NCBI GenBank assembly: GCA_029204225.1
Contig: CM055097.1
Coordinates: 833,699 to 897,698 of the forward strand
DNA from: Diphasiastrum complanatum
Taxonomy: Eukaryota > Streptophyta > Lycopodiopsida > Lycopodiales > Lycopodiaceae
DNA length: 64,000 nt
Direction: 5' to 3'
The position numbers and the translations under genes are program-made. The notes under the pieces are model-generated. The model was not told the DNA's origin. It worked only from the letters and a program-made list of their open reading frames with translations, and did no database searches. This document shows positions 33,312 to 44,909 of this stretch, piece by piece. Every line of letters starts with the position of its first letter. Position 1 is the stretch's first letter.

Positions 33312-35933
33312 ATGGCAATGTTCCATTTGCATGTTGCTCTTCCGATGGAATGCACTCCAATTATTAAAAAAAATGCGAAAGTTGTAGAGAATGTTGCTGC
33401 AATAGTTAGAGAATTGAGAATGAATAATCATATGAATATAGATTTGTGGGTGGATGGATCAATTTATCTTAATGATCCAGCTACCAATTTGTGTCCAGAT
33501 TTTAAGTCCGTAACTCATCTTCTCAGATATGTATGTGAAGGAAATAGCGGATTACTTGAAAATTATCAAAGATTGCGTGATATTAGAATGCATAGCATAT
33601 CTTGTCTTAATCAACAATTACAGTTTGCTAATCAACAATTGCAACAACGTGCAAATCAGCAATTGCTTCATTATGTGCAACACACTAGTGCTGAAAACAA
33701 TGCACTCAAGAATGCTATGTCAAAGTTGAATGCTACAGTCACTATTCTTCGGGGATCAAACTAAGAAATGTTAGAATCCATGGAAAAATTGCGATCCGAG
33801 AGTTTAAAATCTTTGTTGATATAAAAGTCATCAATAAGACAATGATGAAGAGGAAAAGAAAGAGAGTACCGATGAAGAATATTGATGACTTATTTACACA
33901 TAGCGGCAATCAGAAAAAAAGAATTCAAACATTCAAGTATGTTGTCATATAAACTATTTAATTAATTTGTCTATGTCATTTAAGTTTAATTTGCACTTGA
34001 TAACATGGATTATTTATTTATTAAACATAATTTGAGTCTCATATGTTTGTTGTAGATCATGTTTGGTGGCAAAGAACTATCTAACAGATCGTTCATGCAT
34101 TGGATCATCTTTAAGTCATGTTTTACCAAGAAAGTCAACAAAGGAAATGATAAAAAATGCTCGGTTTGAAAAAATGAAAAATGAAATTGTAGAGTTGATT
34201 AAGGTTCAATCATACTTGAATGCAAATGTGATACAAGGTGCATGGGATGTATCTGGAATTAGAAGAAATTCTTATTCTACTTGTTTTAGAATAGTTAAAG
34301 AAGCTTTTTCTCAAGTAATGGTGAAGAAAATTTATCTTCCGTGTCCATATCGGATAAGATTAGCAAGAAATTATTATAATGACGGAATGTTCAAAGTAGT
34401 TGGCCAACCACTTCATATAACTAAATTATACAAATCAGAATAGGTGAGCTCAATTACAACAATTGCAATAATATTTTTCTTGATATTGAAAATGTTCTAA
34501 AATACATTATTCGATTCTATAAACTAGACGAACATCAAGTAAATGGAAAGATCATTATTGTAATAAAATTGGATGAATCTGAAATCATCAAGGGTCAGAA
34601 GTTGGAACGAGTGAGTCTCACTTTGATGAACAAAATTTCAGACAAATGATCAAACGTTTAGTGTTCAATCGGAAAATCACATATGGTGGTTGGCGGCATT
34701 CCAGGTATACATTTCAATTTTCATTTAGAATATCTTTATTAACAATTCATACCTTGCCAGTTTTTATTGACATGTCATGCATTACTTGTTTCTCTACAGG
34801 TCTTGAAAGAGGACCATAAAATACTTTCATGGATATTTTCAAGAACAAATTATGGCGAGATTATAAAGAGACATTTGGAGGGTGAGAAATTTACAGTAAA
34901 AAACCATGGAAGTTTTCAAATTCATTGGCACCTTGCAGGGGATTTGAAAACATTAAAATATGTTTATAATGTGTCTCATGGGACAACATCAAAGCATCCA
35001 TGTCTTTATTGCATGAAGGATTGCTACAATATGAATTTGGGATGATCAACAAACATTGGCCCAACACGCAAAGCTGAAGACCCAAATATGAAAAGTGTTC
35101 TGCCAATTCCATTAAAATTTGTTCACATATGCACATTGCATGCTGAGGTTTGTATTATTGAAAAACTTATTTACCTGCATATTCTACAAGCATGGAATCA
35201 TAAACCGAGGTCTGTAGCTAAAGCAGTAATTAGGAGGTTGGAAATAGTTCTGTCAAATGCAGGACTACATAAAAGGAATGTCATGATTGAAAAAAGTGAC
35301 AGACTCTTTGGAAAAAAAGGAAACATTCCTAATAAGCCATCAATTGGAGGTGCTAAAGCAAGAAGATTCTTATCCAATCACACATGCAAAGAATCAAGTG
35401 TCAGATACGAAATTTGGAGAGAAATTGTTCAAGCCACACAAACACTGGAAGGAAGTAATCGAGTGGAAAAGGGACAAGTGTGGACCAACTTAGACAAACT
35501 CATAGGTGTTATCATCAGAAGATATGAGGACTTTGCAAAATCATTGCACCACATTTGTAAAATATGTACATGATTGTTGGGGAAAAGACAACGTTACTCA
35601 TTACATGGTGCTAATCTATATCATTATCTAGTACTTTTCTCATTCAGGCCTATATTTTTTTCTACTGATGTAACTAATCAAAACTATTGTTTGTAGCACA
35701 TCCTTCGTCATCATGCAACTTATTTTGCAAAGAAATATGGGAGCTTAAGTATCTGGTCATCACAAGGCATGGAAAAATTTCATTGGCAAGCAAGGGGAGC
35801 ATTTCATAGAGCAACAAATCATGGAGGACACAATTCAAGGAATAAATATTTAGTTCAACTTTTTTAGTGGTTTTATAGAAGAGCACAATTTAGATATCAA
35901 GCTAAAAACTCGCCAAGTATTACGATATTTTGA
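33312..35933 (+). pseudogene. HFE gene 1 (copy A): putative DDE-type transposase
   Basis: An open frame of 150 codons from 33,312 (start MAMFHLHVALPMECTPI) has a Gln/Asn-rich coiled-coil end (residues about 90-140) and stops at 33,764 in both copies. A second coding part starts at ATG 33,842 with a basic MMKRKRKRVPMK stretch (nuclear signal). Introns: 33,937-34,055 (GTATGT...TTGTAG) and 34,705-34,799 (GTATAC...CTACAG). Later exons carry 'IKLDESEI' (34,568), 'HLAGDLKTLK' (34,930), 'CLYC' (35,008), an 'HILRHHATYFA' pair of His (35,700) and 'QGMEKFHWQARGAF' (35,763). The order D, D, CxxC, H...H, E is reminiscent of DDE transposases with a zinc-binding insertion such as the RAG1/Transib group, but I do not recognise the family. 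A 1-base loss at 34,441 and a 2-base loss near 34,645 break the frame. It converges on gene 2 with 68 bases between. Confidence 0.5.
33937..34055 (+). other. Conserved intron 1 of HFE gene 1 (copy A)
   Basis: Donor GTATGT after 'ACATTCAA' and acceptor TTGTAG before 'ATCATG'; removing 119 bases keeps the frame (…QTFK-SCLVAKNY…). The same intron of equal length exists in copy B at 45,825-45,943. A spliceosomal intron points to expression in a eukaryotic nucleus. Confidence 0.7.
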
Positions 35934-36001
35934 AAGGCATTCAAATTCATAACAAAAGAGAGATCCTTGTAATATAACAAAAATCTATTACAGAAAATTG
36001 T

Positions 36002-37528
36002 TTAATTATCATCATCATCCTCTTCAAGATTCAGACGGATGGTATTGTCATGAAGGAATAATCTCCTTTCATAGAATCCAAAAATTCTAAATTTTTCCTC
36101 TTGCTCATATCAATGTTACCCGAATAAAGGGCCATTGCAGATGATCTTTTTGTAGTCTGATTAAGAATATAACCCAATATCTTAATAGCCAACTCTCTTT
36201 TTACAAAAATTATTTTATATGTTCCTCTTGCGTACTTATGGCCTCCTAAACAAACTGATAATGATTTGATGGCCATAATGACAGTGGTTGCATATAGATT
36301 AAAAGATTAATGATATATACAAATCTCATTATTTTGAAAGTGTTTCAAATAATGAGATAGAGACACATCTTTTCTCTCGGCTGATACACCATGGACGCCT
36401 CCATGTCTCATACCAAAGACATCTATTTCAATAGCATCCTATAAACGAGAAAAGAAAATAAATTTAGAATTATACATAACACTGCAAACTCAATAAGAAA
36501 ACTGAACAATATCAATACCAATATAATATCTACATACCAGATCATAATCATTGTAATCAATGATGTTTGCTTTGCTAATGGCATGTCTTCCAATGGCCTC
36601 TACATTTCCGGAGGAGATATATCTAGGCCTTGGGGAATATTTTTTTTGGAATTCCAAAAATTCCTCCTCTATAGGCAAAGTTTTTTCATAGGCTTTAGAT
36701 TTTTCAATCATGGCTTCCAAGTCCTCATTGCCAGATTTTCAATTGCCATCTTTATCATAATTTTAATCTCACTTTCAAGGTCATCATATGAGTAATCAAC
36801 AATGTCAGAAAATTCAGATAAATTTTGAGCAAAAATTGAGAGGATTTCATCATCTTTCAAATTCAAAACATCTTCTATATCATTAAATAAAATATAACTT
36901 TCATTGTTTACATAATATAAGGGAACATCGAGTAGAGTTAATTGATTAACAAGAGATGCAGATGGAAGAGAATCAGAGAGGATTATAGAACGAGGGAGAG
37001 TTTTTTGATAATCTGAAGCCATAGATGCTTCAACTTCAACCCCTATATCAGTATCTACATCATCTACATCAATTGGAGCAGGTGTAGATGCTTTCATCAA
37101 TGGAACGGTTGAAGATTCAACAAACTCATCATCTGGAATTTCAGCAGATATGTAAAGACAAATGTCATTCCTTTGATAAGAAGGCGACATATTCTTTTGT
37201 GGATATCACAATATATATTTCTTTTGAAATGGTCTTGCAGGTTAGAGTACTTTCTATTGTGTTTATGCTTAGAGGATGGTTGGCAATGCACAAGGTCTTG
37301 AAAATGAACGAAACAAAAACTATCTATATCCAAAACAGGAGTACTAATAATCTGAAAAAAAACTATCAAGATAAGAAATTAAATTATAACGATTCTCATA
37401 AACTAGCTTATTGATATTGAAGGGAGCAAAACAAATACTAGCAAAATACTCTAATTTCTCAGATGGAATGTCACTGCATTAAAAAAATCCAAAAGTTTGT
37501 TATCTGAGGACATGGAGGAACTAGCCAT
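36002..37528 (-). pseudogene. HFE gene 2 (copy A)
   Basis: Read on the minus strand from ATG at 37,528 (MASSSMSSDNKLLDF) it has the same three blocks as copy B: an N-terminal domain, an acidic/Ser-rich middle, and a C-terminal domain ending EEDDDDN. Defects: a frameshift within the first 40 codons, a shift at about 36,770 (where copy B reads through) and a TAA in place of CAT-TCA near 36,309. See copy B for domain details. Confidence 0.55.
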
Positions 37529-39107
37529 ATTGAACATGATATTGATTCAACGCGACAGAATGATATCGGTAGAGGAATGGACAAGGGTGCGCGCGTTGAT
37601 CCAATATCGTTAGGACAAAATTGAAATTTGTCGCGAGCACATGTTAGAAGTGGCTGATATCGATTCAGCACGCCTGAATGAATTTGACCATGTACTATTT
37701 GGAAAGGCACGTGTCGATTCGATATAGCAAGATAGAAAGAAAACAAAAAAACTAGTGAATTCAGAGTAAATGATCACGGAATTGAAATATGGCATGTGGT
37801 GTTCGTATTTATAGCCAATTCTTGTTGATCACAGCCATACATTTGACAAATAATGAATTGAGAAACACAGCCTATATTTATCCACCAATCAGAGTGAGAC
37901 AAATTTGTACCTATGTCGGAATACATTAACTAGTCTACCACTAGATTCAACGAATCATCATTAGCCCTGACCCTAGAATCTATACATGCGCGCCGGAATA
38001 TATTAAATATTCAATCAGTAGCCTCCTCAAATAATCATTAAACAAATAATAAACAAATGATAAATGGAAATCATTGAAAAATGTGTTCGAGGAGAATTAT
38101 TACAATCTCTCGTCCTATTTAAGCGCCGTAAAGACGAGATTTTTTCTTTTGAGATAATGTTCATTCAAAAAAATTTCATTAGTCGTTCATTGCGCTCCAA
38201 TATAATTTTTTAGCATATCAGATATCGGATCAGCGCGTCTGGCAGAAGATGGTTATTCTCCATTTGGACTACGCGCTCGAATCGCTATTGTAGGAACAAA
38301 AATATTTTTGAAATTTTGAAAACTATTGGATCCCATTATGCATAATCAAAGCTTGACTAGGTAGACTCTTCATATTGTCCAAAATTATGCAGAACCTATC
38401 GAGTCAAGCTCTAATCATTCATATTCCGTCCAATATCAGTTCAGCGCACAAGAATTGCACCTCTGGTTTTCACATGTTGTATATGCGCGTCGATTAGCTA
38501 TTGGGTAAAATACTGGCTTCTGGAATTTTCAGAAATCATAATGATTGGATATAAAAAAGGTTAGATATTTATAGCTTAACCTTGTCAATTTCAGCAATAA
38601 ATTGTAGATGTGATCATACTTTTGTAGCTTTAATTGTAGATGTGACCGTACTTTACTTGAAATTAATTCTGATTTATTCGAGATCAACTAATCATTTTGA
38701 TGATATATGGATATTTAGTTTGATCTAATTGACAAGCCTCAAAGTAATCATCATCGTAATCTGAACCTCAGTCATCACATCTCATGTTCCGAAAAGGGCG
38801 GAGCGTTGCATGGCCTTCACTATTTGTTCATTAACCCACCATGTTTGCAATCATTTCGGATTTTCTCTATATATACTGATGGACGACGCTGAAATTTTTT
38901 TGCTTACAGTTCTTATAGTTCTCTACATCCATGCGATATCGATTTAGCACATTCGAAACAGTCTTCCTACGATCCGCTATTACTCGCGCGCGTCCATCCG
39001 GTACCAACTATCAGTTTGGTTGAGCTCGGGTATCGGTTCGACGTGCTTGACTTGACTTCTGATCTTGGGTTCTCCTTCATCGCGCGCTGATTCGATATTG
39101 GACATTA
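37529..39107. promoter_or_regulatory. HFE divergent intergenic region 2/3 (copy A), motif array
   Basis: Lies between the starts of gene 2 (leftward) and gene 3 (rightward). About a dozen copies of a degenerate motif close to GATATCGRTTCARCGCGC occur in both orientations, for example at 37,538, 37,595, 37,655, 37,710, 38,221, 38,266, 38,442, 38,488, 38,932, 39,030 and 39,081. Copies sit within 10-30 bases of both start codons. A TATATATA box with flanking 'CTCTATATATACTGATGG' is at about 38,868. It is a likely shared promoter or protein-binding array; the function is inferred. Confidence 0.6.
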
Positions 39108-41354
39108 ATGACGCGGACCAAGCAGACAGCATGAGGCCAGCCTAGTGGAATACTAATCTCAGGAGTGGGTTAGAGAAATCCACCACCACCTCCTCCTGGC
39201 TCAAGGATATTCGGAAGCTACAGAAGACAAATAATCTTCTGATTCTGAAAGCTCACATATAGAGATCCATCAGAGACGTTACAAGAGGTCTATCTGCAGA
39301 TGTGAGATGGATGGTAACGGTAATTGAGGCGTTGCACACTACATATGAGGATTTACAGGTGAAAAAGTTTTGAGATACTATTGTTGCAGCTGTCCATGCC
39401 AAGAGGATGACCATCATGCCCAAGGATTTCAATATTGTGTCCAAGCTTTGGGACACATATGACAAATTTGTAGAATATTTTAGACTTGCTCCCTCCTCTC
39501 CTCCAAAACAAGATTCAAAGAGGAGAAAACGAAAGCAATCTCAATCATCCCGGTTTGTTATTTGTATACAGAGCGGAAGTGTTTCAAAGAAGAGGAGGTC
39601 TCTTGGCCCTCCAAATAAGGCGAGGGATTTTTCCAAGCCATCTCCTCTGGATGATATTCTTTCTTCTAGTCATTCTCCTCCCAATTCTCCTCCTAAGTCT
39701 CTTTCTTCTCCTCCCAGAAATCCATCTTTAACTTCTCCTGCTAAATCTTCCTCTCCTAATAAATCTCTTCCTCCTACCCCCATAAATATTAGTTCCCCTC
39801 CTTTTCTAGGAAATGATTTAGATGATTTTGTTAATGTAAAGGTAGAATCAATTTTGAATGACAATTCTTTTTCTAGTTTATCTGTATTACTTTCGTCACC
39901 CCCTGCACTTGCCTTTGTAAATACTCCTCAATATATACCGTCTGACCAATTGTTAAACACGTATCTTAAATCTTTAGGTCCTCGATACAGTTTTAGATGC
40001 CGAAGACCAATGCTAGTCTCCCCTTTTCTAGTTTAGATACAGGTGAATTAGAAAGTAGGGATAAAATACTACGTGACAATGTAGGAGGTGGGGCCATTCA
40101 GTATTGGATGGAGTTTTTCCAGACGTCATTGTTTATAGATGTAGCATTTTTTCTCCTTCAATTCATAGCTACATTTGATGTTCCTGATTTCAAAAGTCAT
40201 CAGGAGGAAAATCTATTTATGAAATTCTAGTCCAACTGTATATATGCATTCAGAGATAAATGTGCAAGGATTCAACCGTCAGGATCACAAAAAAAGCAAT
40301 TATGAGTATTGATATTTTTGATACTTAGATTTTTGTCATTCATAAATATCTAATAGTAAACTTGCCAATCTGATCATTTTTCTCTTGCAAATTTATATCC
40401 ATCCAACATAAATGAATGGAAGCCCAGTGGATCTTTAGCAGGTGTGTTAGATGTTATTCACACTGATATTGGACAGCTGCAATATCGAGGTAGAACTGCA
40501 AAAGATCTAGCTGATAGTGGGATCTTTTTCTATATATCAATGTACATTCCTGATACAAAAAAAAAATTCGGACAAATATTCCCAATTCCATTACCTAGTT
40601 TTAAAAGTGATGAGTGGATTGCACCAGATGCTACAATTTCAGAATCATTTCGTTGCAAGATATAAACTAATGTAAAAAATTCATTAAAAATGAGCACAGG
40701 ATCAAAAACAGTAAGATTGAGTTGGTTTATTTTCTTGAATATATTTGTGGATTTCTTTTCAAGTGTCAATGTACACAGAACCCCAACGATGTTTGTATGC
40801 AAAAAAATTATCAGATAGTTTATTATCTGAACTTATGGATGAAGGTTGGGACAAAAGATCAGATGGAGAAATAGAATGCAGAATTAAAATGTCTTCCATG
40901 TGCCTCCGTTATCAAATTGAAAAACAAATGTTGAGCTTATGCTTCCATTATATCAAAGATGGAAAAAAAATAAAGGTAAATGGGTGCCACTCGATCAAGA
41001 ATTGGAAGCCAGTGGACATTCAAAACAAAAAAATATTGAAATTATATACAATGATGTTGTTTTGACATGTGTTCATGTGGAAGAAGATTGGAGTCTAAAT
41101 TACATCAGGCGGAAACTATTGCTCCTACAAGATGATGTACTTTCATACTTCAGATTCATTTTCAATGGTAAACTCGTAACTAACTATAAACACTCGATCC
41201 TTTATGAATAGTTTCAATAAATTCTTTCTAATACAATCTCTCTACTAATTGTAACTCGGTTTGTATTAGTTTTATGCAGGTACATAAAAGACATGAACTC
41301 GAGACCAAATGTAGAGATATTGGCAAAACAATCCAACTTATGGAAGAACACTGA
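39108..41354 (+). pseudogene. HFE gene 3: histone H3 domain protein with long tail
   Basis: The ATG at 39,108 opens with MTRTKQTA, 7 of 8 residues as in histone H3. After a frameshift in the tail, from 39,209 the sequence aligns with H3 (IRKYQKS... to ...MPKD) without a gap over 73 positions at about 42% identity; the most conserved part is AVHAKRMTIMPKDF (39,383-39,424). Two stops interrupt it: TAG at 39,260 where H3 has Gln and TGA at 39,371 where H3 has Glu. An extension of about 190 residues rich in Ser, Pro and Lys follows (KRRKRKQSQ; many SPP repeats), then after a shift near 40,000 a second region with further exons (40,444-40,665, 40,767-41,210, 41,280-41,354). The tail resembles none I know. 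It is transcribed away from gene 2 and converges on gene 4. Histone H3 packages DNA with H4; here the role is unknown. Confidence 0.75.
39209..39427 (+). other. Histone H3 fold of HFE gene 3
   Basis: This is the part aligned to H3 alpha-N, alpha-1, alpha-2 and alpha-3. Conserved positions include IRK, QK, LLI, the Arg of alpha-1, FxDT and HAKRxTIMPKD. Gapless alignment over loops and helices argues for true descent from H3 rather than chance similarity. A variant such as the centromeric type is not implied: the usual longer loop 1 is not seen. Confidence 0.8.
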
Positions 41355-41455
41355 GATTCACTATCAGCAAATACATGCCAATCATCATGTCTTTTTATGA
41401 ATATAGAAAATTGTATTCCAGTATTACACTATGGACACAACCTGATTGTAAGAAT

Positions 41456-43306
41456 CTATATTGATATCAATAAAAAAGTTCCCATAAACGGGTTGTTTAT
41501 ATGTAAAATGATTGTATCTTTTTTATTTTGATGTATCTCTATTATATTTTTTTTATTAGTATTAGGAACTGATAAGGGAACAACTCCTATAATTGCGTCT
41601 TCCTCTGTTTCGGGAAGGGTCTCTATGCCTTTTAAGACAAGAGGACTCTCTGCTACAATATCGCCTTCCTCTGTATTAGGAAAAACTTCTATTATTTTTT
41701 TAATTATATATAATAAGATCTGCATCTTGAGCAACCTGAAAGGCTGTTAAGACAGGAGCAGCTTGTTTTTTAGGGCCCTCGATCTCAGGTGCAATGCTTA
41801 CACCGTTCTGTACATAGGCTCTGATCAATTCTTGCCAAAATCTATATAAATCGTCAGGAGTATACGGCTCAAGAGTGAACTGTCATCACAAAACACGAGA
41901 ATCAACAAATTACAAACAATGATAGTAAAGATATATGAATCAGAATGAAAGGAACTACAAATGAACAGAATATTACCTTTTCAATATCTACATCCACTTG
42001 TAAATTATATCACTCAAAAAATAACTTCGTATTGTACATGACAAACCATGCACAATTAAAAGCGTCCCTTTGCTGTACACACTGCATATATTGAGCAAAA
42101 ATTAATAATATTATGACAGGAAATTTATTTATGCTATGATGATAGATTTAAACTAAAAAAAGAATACATGCATATCAGAGATAAATTGAATATACCTTGA
42201 GAGATCTAATGGTTCTCTTTCCAATTGAGGTTGCCGTTGTCAGTATTTCTCGAACGACATCATGAAGTAGAGAATCAAATTCTCTATGTGTATTTGCAGC
42301 TGAGTTTAATTTTACACATAGAAAATTTGATACTCCCTCCTTATTTATCTTTATAAAAATAATGTTCAGGCTCCAATGCCGACTGCAACAACCAAAATAC
42401 ACACTTACTAAAACAATGCCGCATGCAACAATTCAGATTAAAGCAACAAAAATAAAAGAGCAATCCCTACATATATTCATATGGAATCAAATAAAATTCG
42501 CCACTGGACTGCATTTGATAAAATATATAGCCTTCTCAAAATCGGCTTCTTTTGCCTTTATTGCTCCCATAAAAAATGGACTAACAACAAAAACTATACC
42601 ATGAGAATCGGAACTAATACTATGCTGCAAAAAAAATCCTTCGGCTTCTACTATTACATCTGAAAATTTTGATCTTTTACCTTTCAGCTCGACACAATAG
42701 TTGGGACCTAATCTAAAGCTTTTACGTGAATTTGGAAGAAAAAAATCAAAATAATTGTCGAGAAGATCAATTTTATTAGCTAGGTAGGCTCGTGCTGATT
42801 ATAATGGTCAGAATCAAAATAAACTTGGGTAGAATTGTATGGAATTCTGACAAAAAGATTATGTACAGGAGCAGAAAGAGAAGTAGATACAATATTTACA
42901 TATTTTTCTGTTATTTTGTCGAGCTCCTCTTGGGTAATCAACACTTTTGGTGAAAACACCTACTGAGGAGCTGGACGAATAACAGGAGGAGGAAGGGGTG
43001 ATGATTCTCGATCTGAATCAGATTCTCTAGCATCTGACTCAAAGCCTAGGACGATCCGGGGTCTCTTGGCAACGATAATTCTAGGAGGAAGGGAAGCAAC
43101 TTGCCTTTGAGATCCATTTTTCTTGGGAACAGACTGTTTTCTTTTCCTCCTAGAGGTAGTCGGTAAGTTGGTTCTATCCAGAGGCAGGTCTCTAGAGGTG
43201 TTGGTGTTATTAAAATACATACCAGAAAAATAGTCCTGAAATCTTCTGAGAATGACGAAATCTTTTGGCATGATGTGGCATGGGCTTGGGATTTGGTCCT
43301 GGCCAT
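41456..43306 (-). pseudogene. HFE gene 4: H3-like ends, core deleted, long tail
   Basis: Minus strand. The ATG at 43,306 reads MARTKSQAHATS, and only some 35 bases later, in another frame, HIMPKDFVILRRFQDYF starts: the first matches the H3 start, the second the H3 end and the equivalent of gene 3. The H3 core between them is missing, so I infer an internal deletion. A basic/Ser-rich tail (SRRKRKQSV; 43,150-42,960) resembles that of gene 3. Separate blocks follow at 42,950-42,790 (EELDKITEKYVNIVS), 42,770-42,500 (DNYFDFFLPNSRKSFRLG), 42,402-42,175 and 41,734-41,456, probably exons split by introns with several stops. It converges on gene 3, with 101 bases between the ends. Confidence 0.5.
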
Positions 43307-44205
43307 CATTCTCAAAAAAAAAAAATTAAAAAAAAAAGTTTGAACAAAAGCGCAGGGAATGAAAACAAAAACATTTGCGATCAGAGGGTGCTTTGAGATT
43401 GATACCAAAATTGAATATCGGTTTCGAGCGCAAGATATACACAAAATATTTTCAGAAAGGAGATGCGCGTTCGAAAGCGATATTGGAATAACAGTGGTAT
43501 GAGTCTTGAGCTAATTGTGAGAAGATGGACGATTAGGTGGTGAGAGGGCGCACTTGAGAGTGATATTGGGAGCAAAAACCAAAAATACTGCGAAAAAAAA
43601 AATGAAAATTCCGAGGACTTATATATATGAAAGTTTTCCACGTGTGAAAAAACGGCCAATGACACATGTCATCATCTAATTGGTCCACATGGAATGTCTG
43701 TACTGACAATAATGACTCAATTATGAGGCCACGTGGGTTGGGACATGTGCATAAATCATTTTTCAACACGTCATTCTCACACGTGACAAATGTCAAATCA
43801 ATCATTGTCTGTACGGCGGATTCTTTCTGACAATTATATGTCGACACGTGTCCTTTTGTAACTCCTCCACACGTGCAATTTTTTTTTATAAATAGGTCAT
43901 TTTCAATTCGAATTTTCACACAAATTTTTTATTTCTTGGCTGAATATCGTTTTCAAGTGCGCCCTTTGCACTGATGACCCTCCGTTGACTTACTTGTGCC
44001 TGGAACCGATATTGCCTCGTTCGGTATCACATTTAAGCGTGCCTTACATCTCATTGCTTTTCTGCTCTTTGTTCACGCGCTCAGATCCGATTCCCTAATT
44101 TCTAATATCTCTTTCAAGTTCACATTGCCTTGAGGTTCTTGACTGACCTGCAGTTTGCGCCTGAGAGCGATATTTGGAATTTTACATATATAGTTTTTGT
44201 TTAAA
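43307..44205. promoter_or_regulatory. HFE divergent intergenic region 4/5, motif array
   Basis: Between the starts of gene 4 (leftward) and gene 5 (rightward). The same motif as in region 2/3 recurs about seven times, for example near 43,410 (GAATATCGGTTTCGAGCGC), 43,464, 43,545, 43,944, 44,000-44,040, 44,078 and 44,157 (GCGCCTGAGAGCGATATTTG). One copy lies about 35 bases before the gene 5 ATG. A-rich tracts lie next to gene 4 (43,314-43,340). The shared motif suggests coordinated control of both divergent pairs. Confidence 0.55.
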
Positions 44206-44909
44206 ATGTCTAATTTTGATTCTAGGTTGCTTTCTTTTTTTCATGAATTTGGTATTATTGATAATTTGGAGTATTTCAAATCTCTGTTTTCTTCTTTTCT
44301 TTTTATTCTTCCTTCTATAGCTGAGCGTCCTGGTGTGGAGGCATTTTTTGAGATTTATCTCAGATTTAAGTTTTTGCTCAATACTCCGTTATTCAGATCT
44401 CAAAATAAGGACATGATTCATTTTCAAGACCTTGTGGCACTCGACAAGCATAGCTATAAAGCTAAGCTTGACAAAATGTTCACCAAGTTACGTAATGATT
44501 TCAAGTCTGTAGATGAGTGCCCATTTCACAATAAAAAATGTAGATTTGTTGATTTTCAATCTGCATATTTTTTTTCTTTTGTTATTTTTTTTTTATGATT
44601 CGAAAACTGGCCCTACCACTTCTGAAGCTGTTTCTTCCAGTGGTACAAAGTCTGAAAAGTCAAAAATTATAGATATAGATTTTTTTATTTATTGATACGA
44701 ACGTTAATTTAGATGATTATTCAGATTTTGATCCTGCTCAAAATAGGGCATCGTTTATAGGCCCTAGAACACCCACATTAGGAGAAATATGGGCTCAAAA
44801 TGGGCCCTTTAAGAAATTTCACTTTAGAGAGAGGTTACGTAGAGAGAGAATGCAAACCGGTAACTTTTGGTCGTCGTTTTTCAAGTTTTCGGCCTTGCCT
44901 GACGTTTAA
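44206..44909 (+). pseudogene. HFE gene 5 (paralog of gene 2 N-terminus)
   Basis: From ATG 44,206 (MSNFDSRLLSFFHEFGI) about 125 codons are open. The pattern LLxFxxxxxIxxxLEYFxxxF followed by [VM]xHFQDLV about 60 residues later is shared with gene 2 of both copies, so these are paralogs. A frameshift or short intron near 44,580 leads to the Ser-rich block SKTGPTTSEAVSSSGTKSEK and, after another break near 44,700, to RTPTLGEIWAQNGPFKKF and the TAA at 44,907. The domain is not recognised. The start lies just behind a motif copy, and gene 1 follows on the same strand after 292 bases. Confidence 0.5.

Noticed and set aside
33312-33764. Gene 1 first frame as a known coat or gag protein
   Set aside because: I saw no zinc knuckle, capsid motif or neighbouring reverse transcriptase; the coiled-coil tail alone does not support that call.
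39209-39427. Centromeric H3 variant of the host
   Set aside because: There is no longer loop 1, the gene lies in a repeated element with unrelated exons, and its stops and frameshift exclude a functional host variant.
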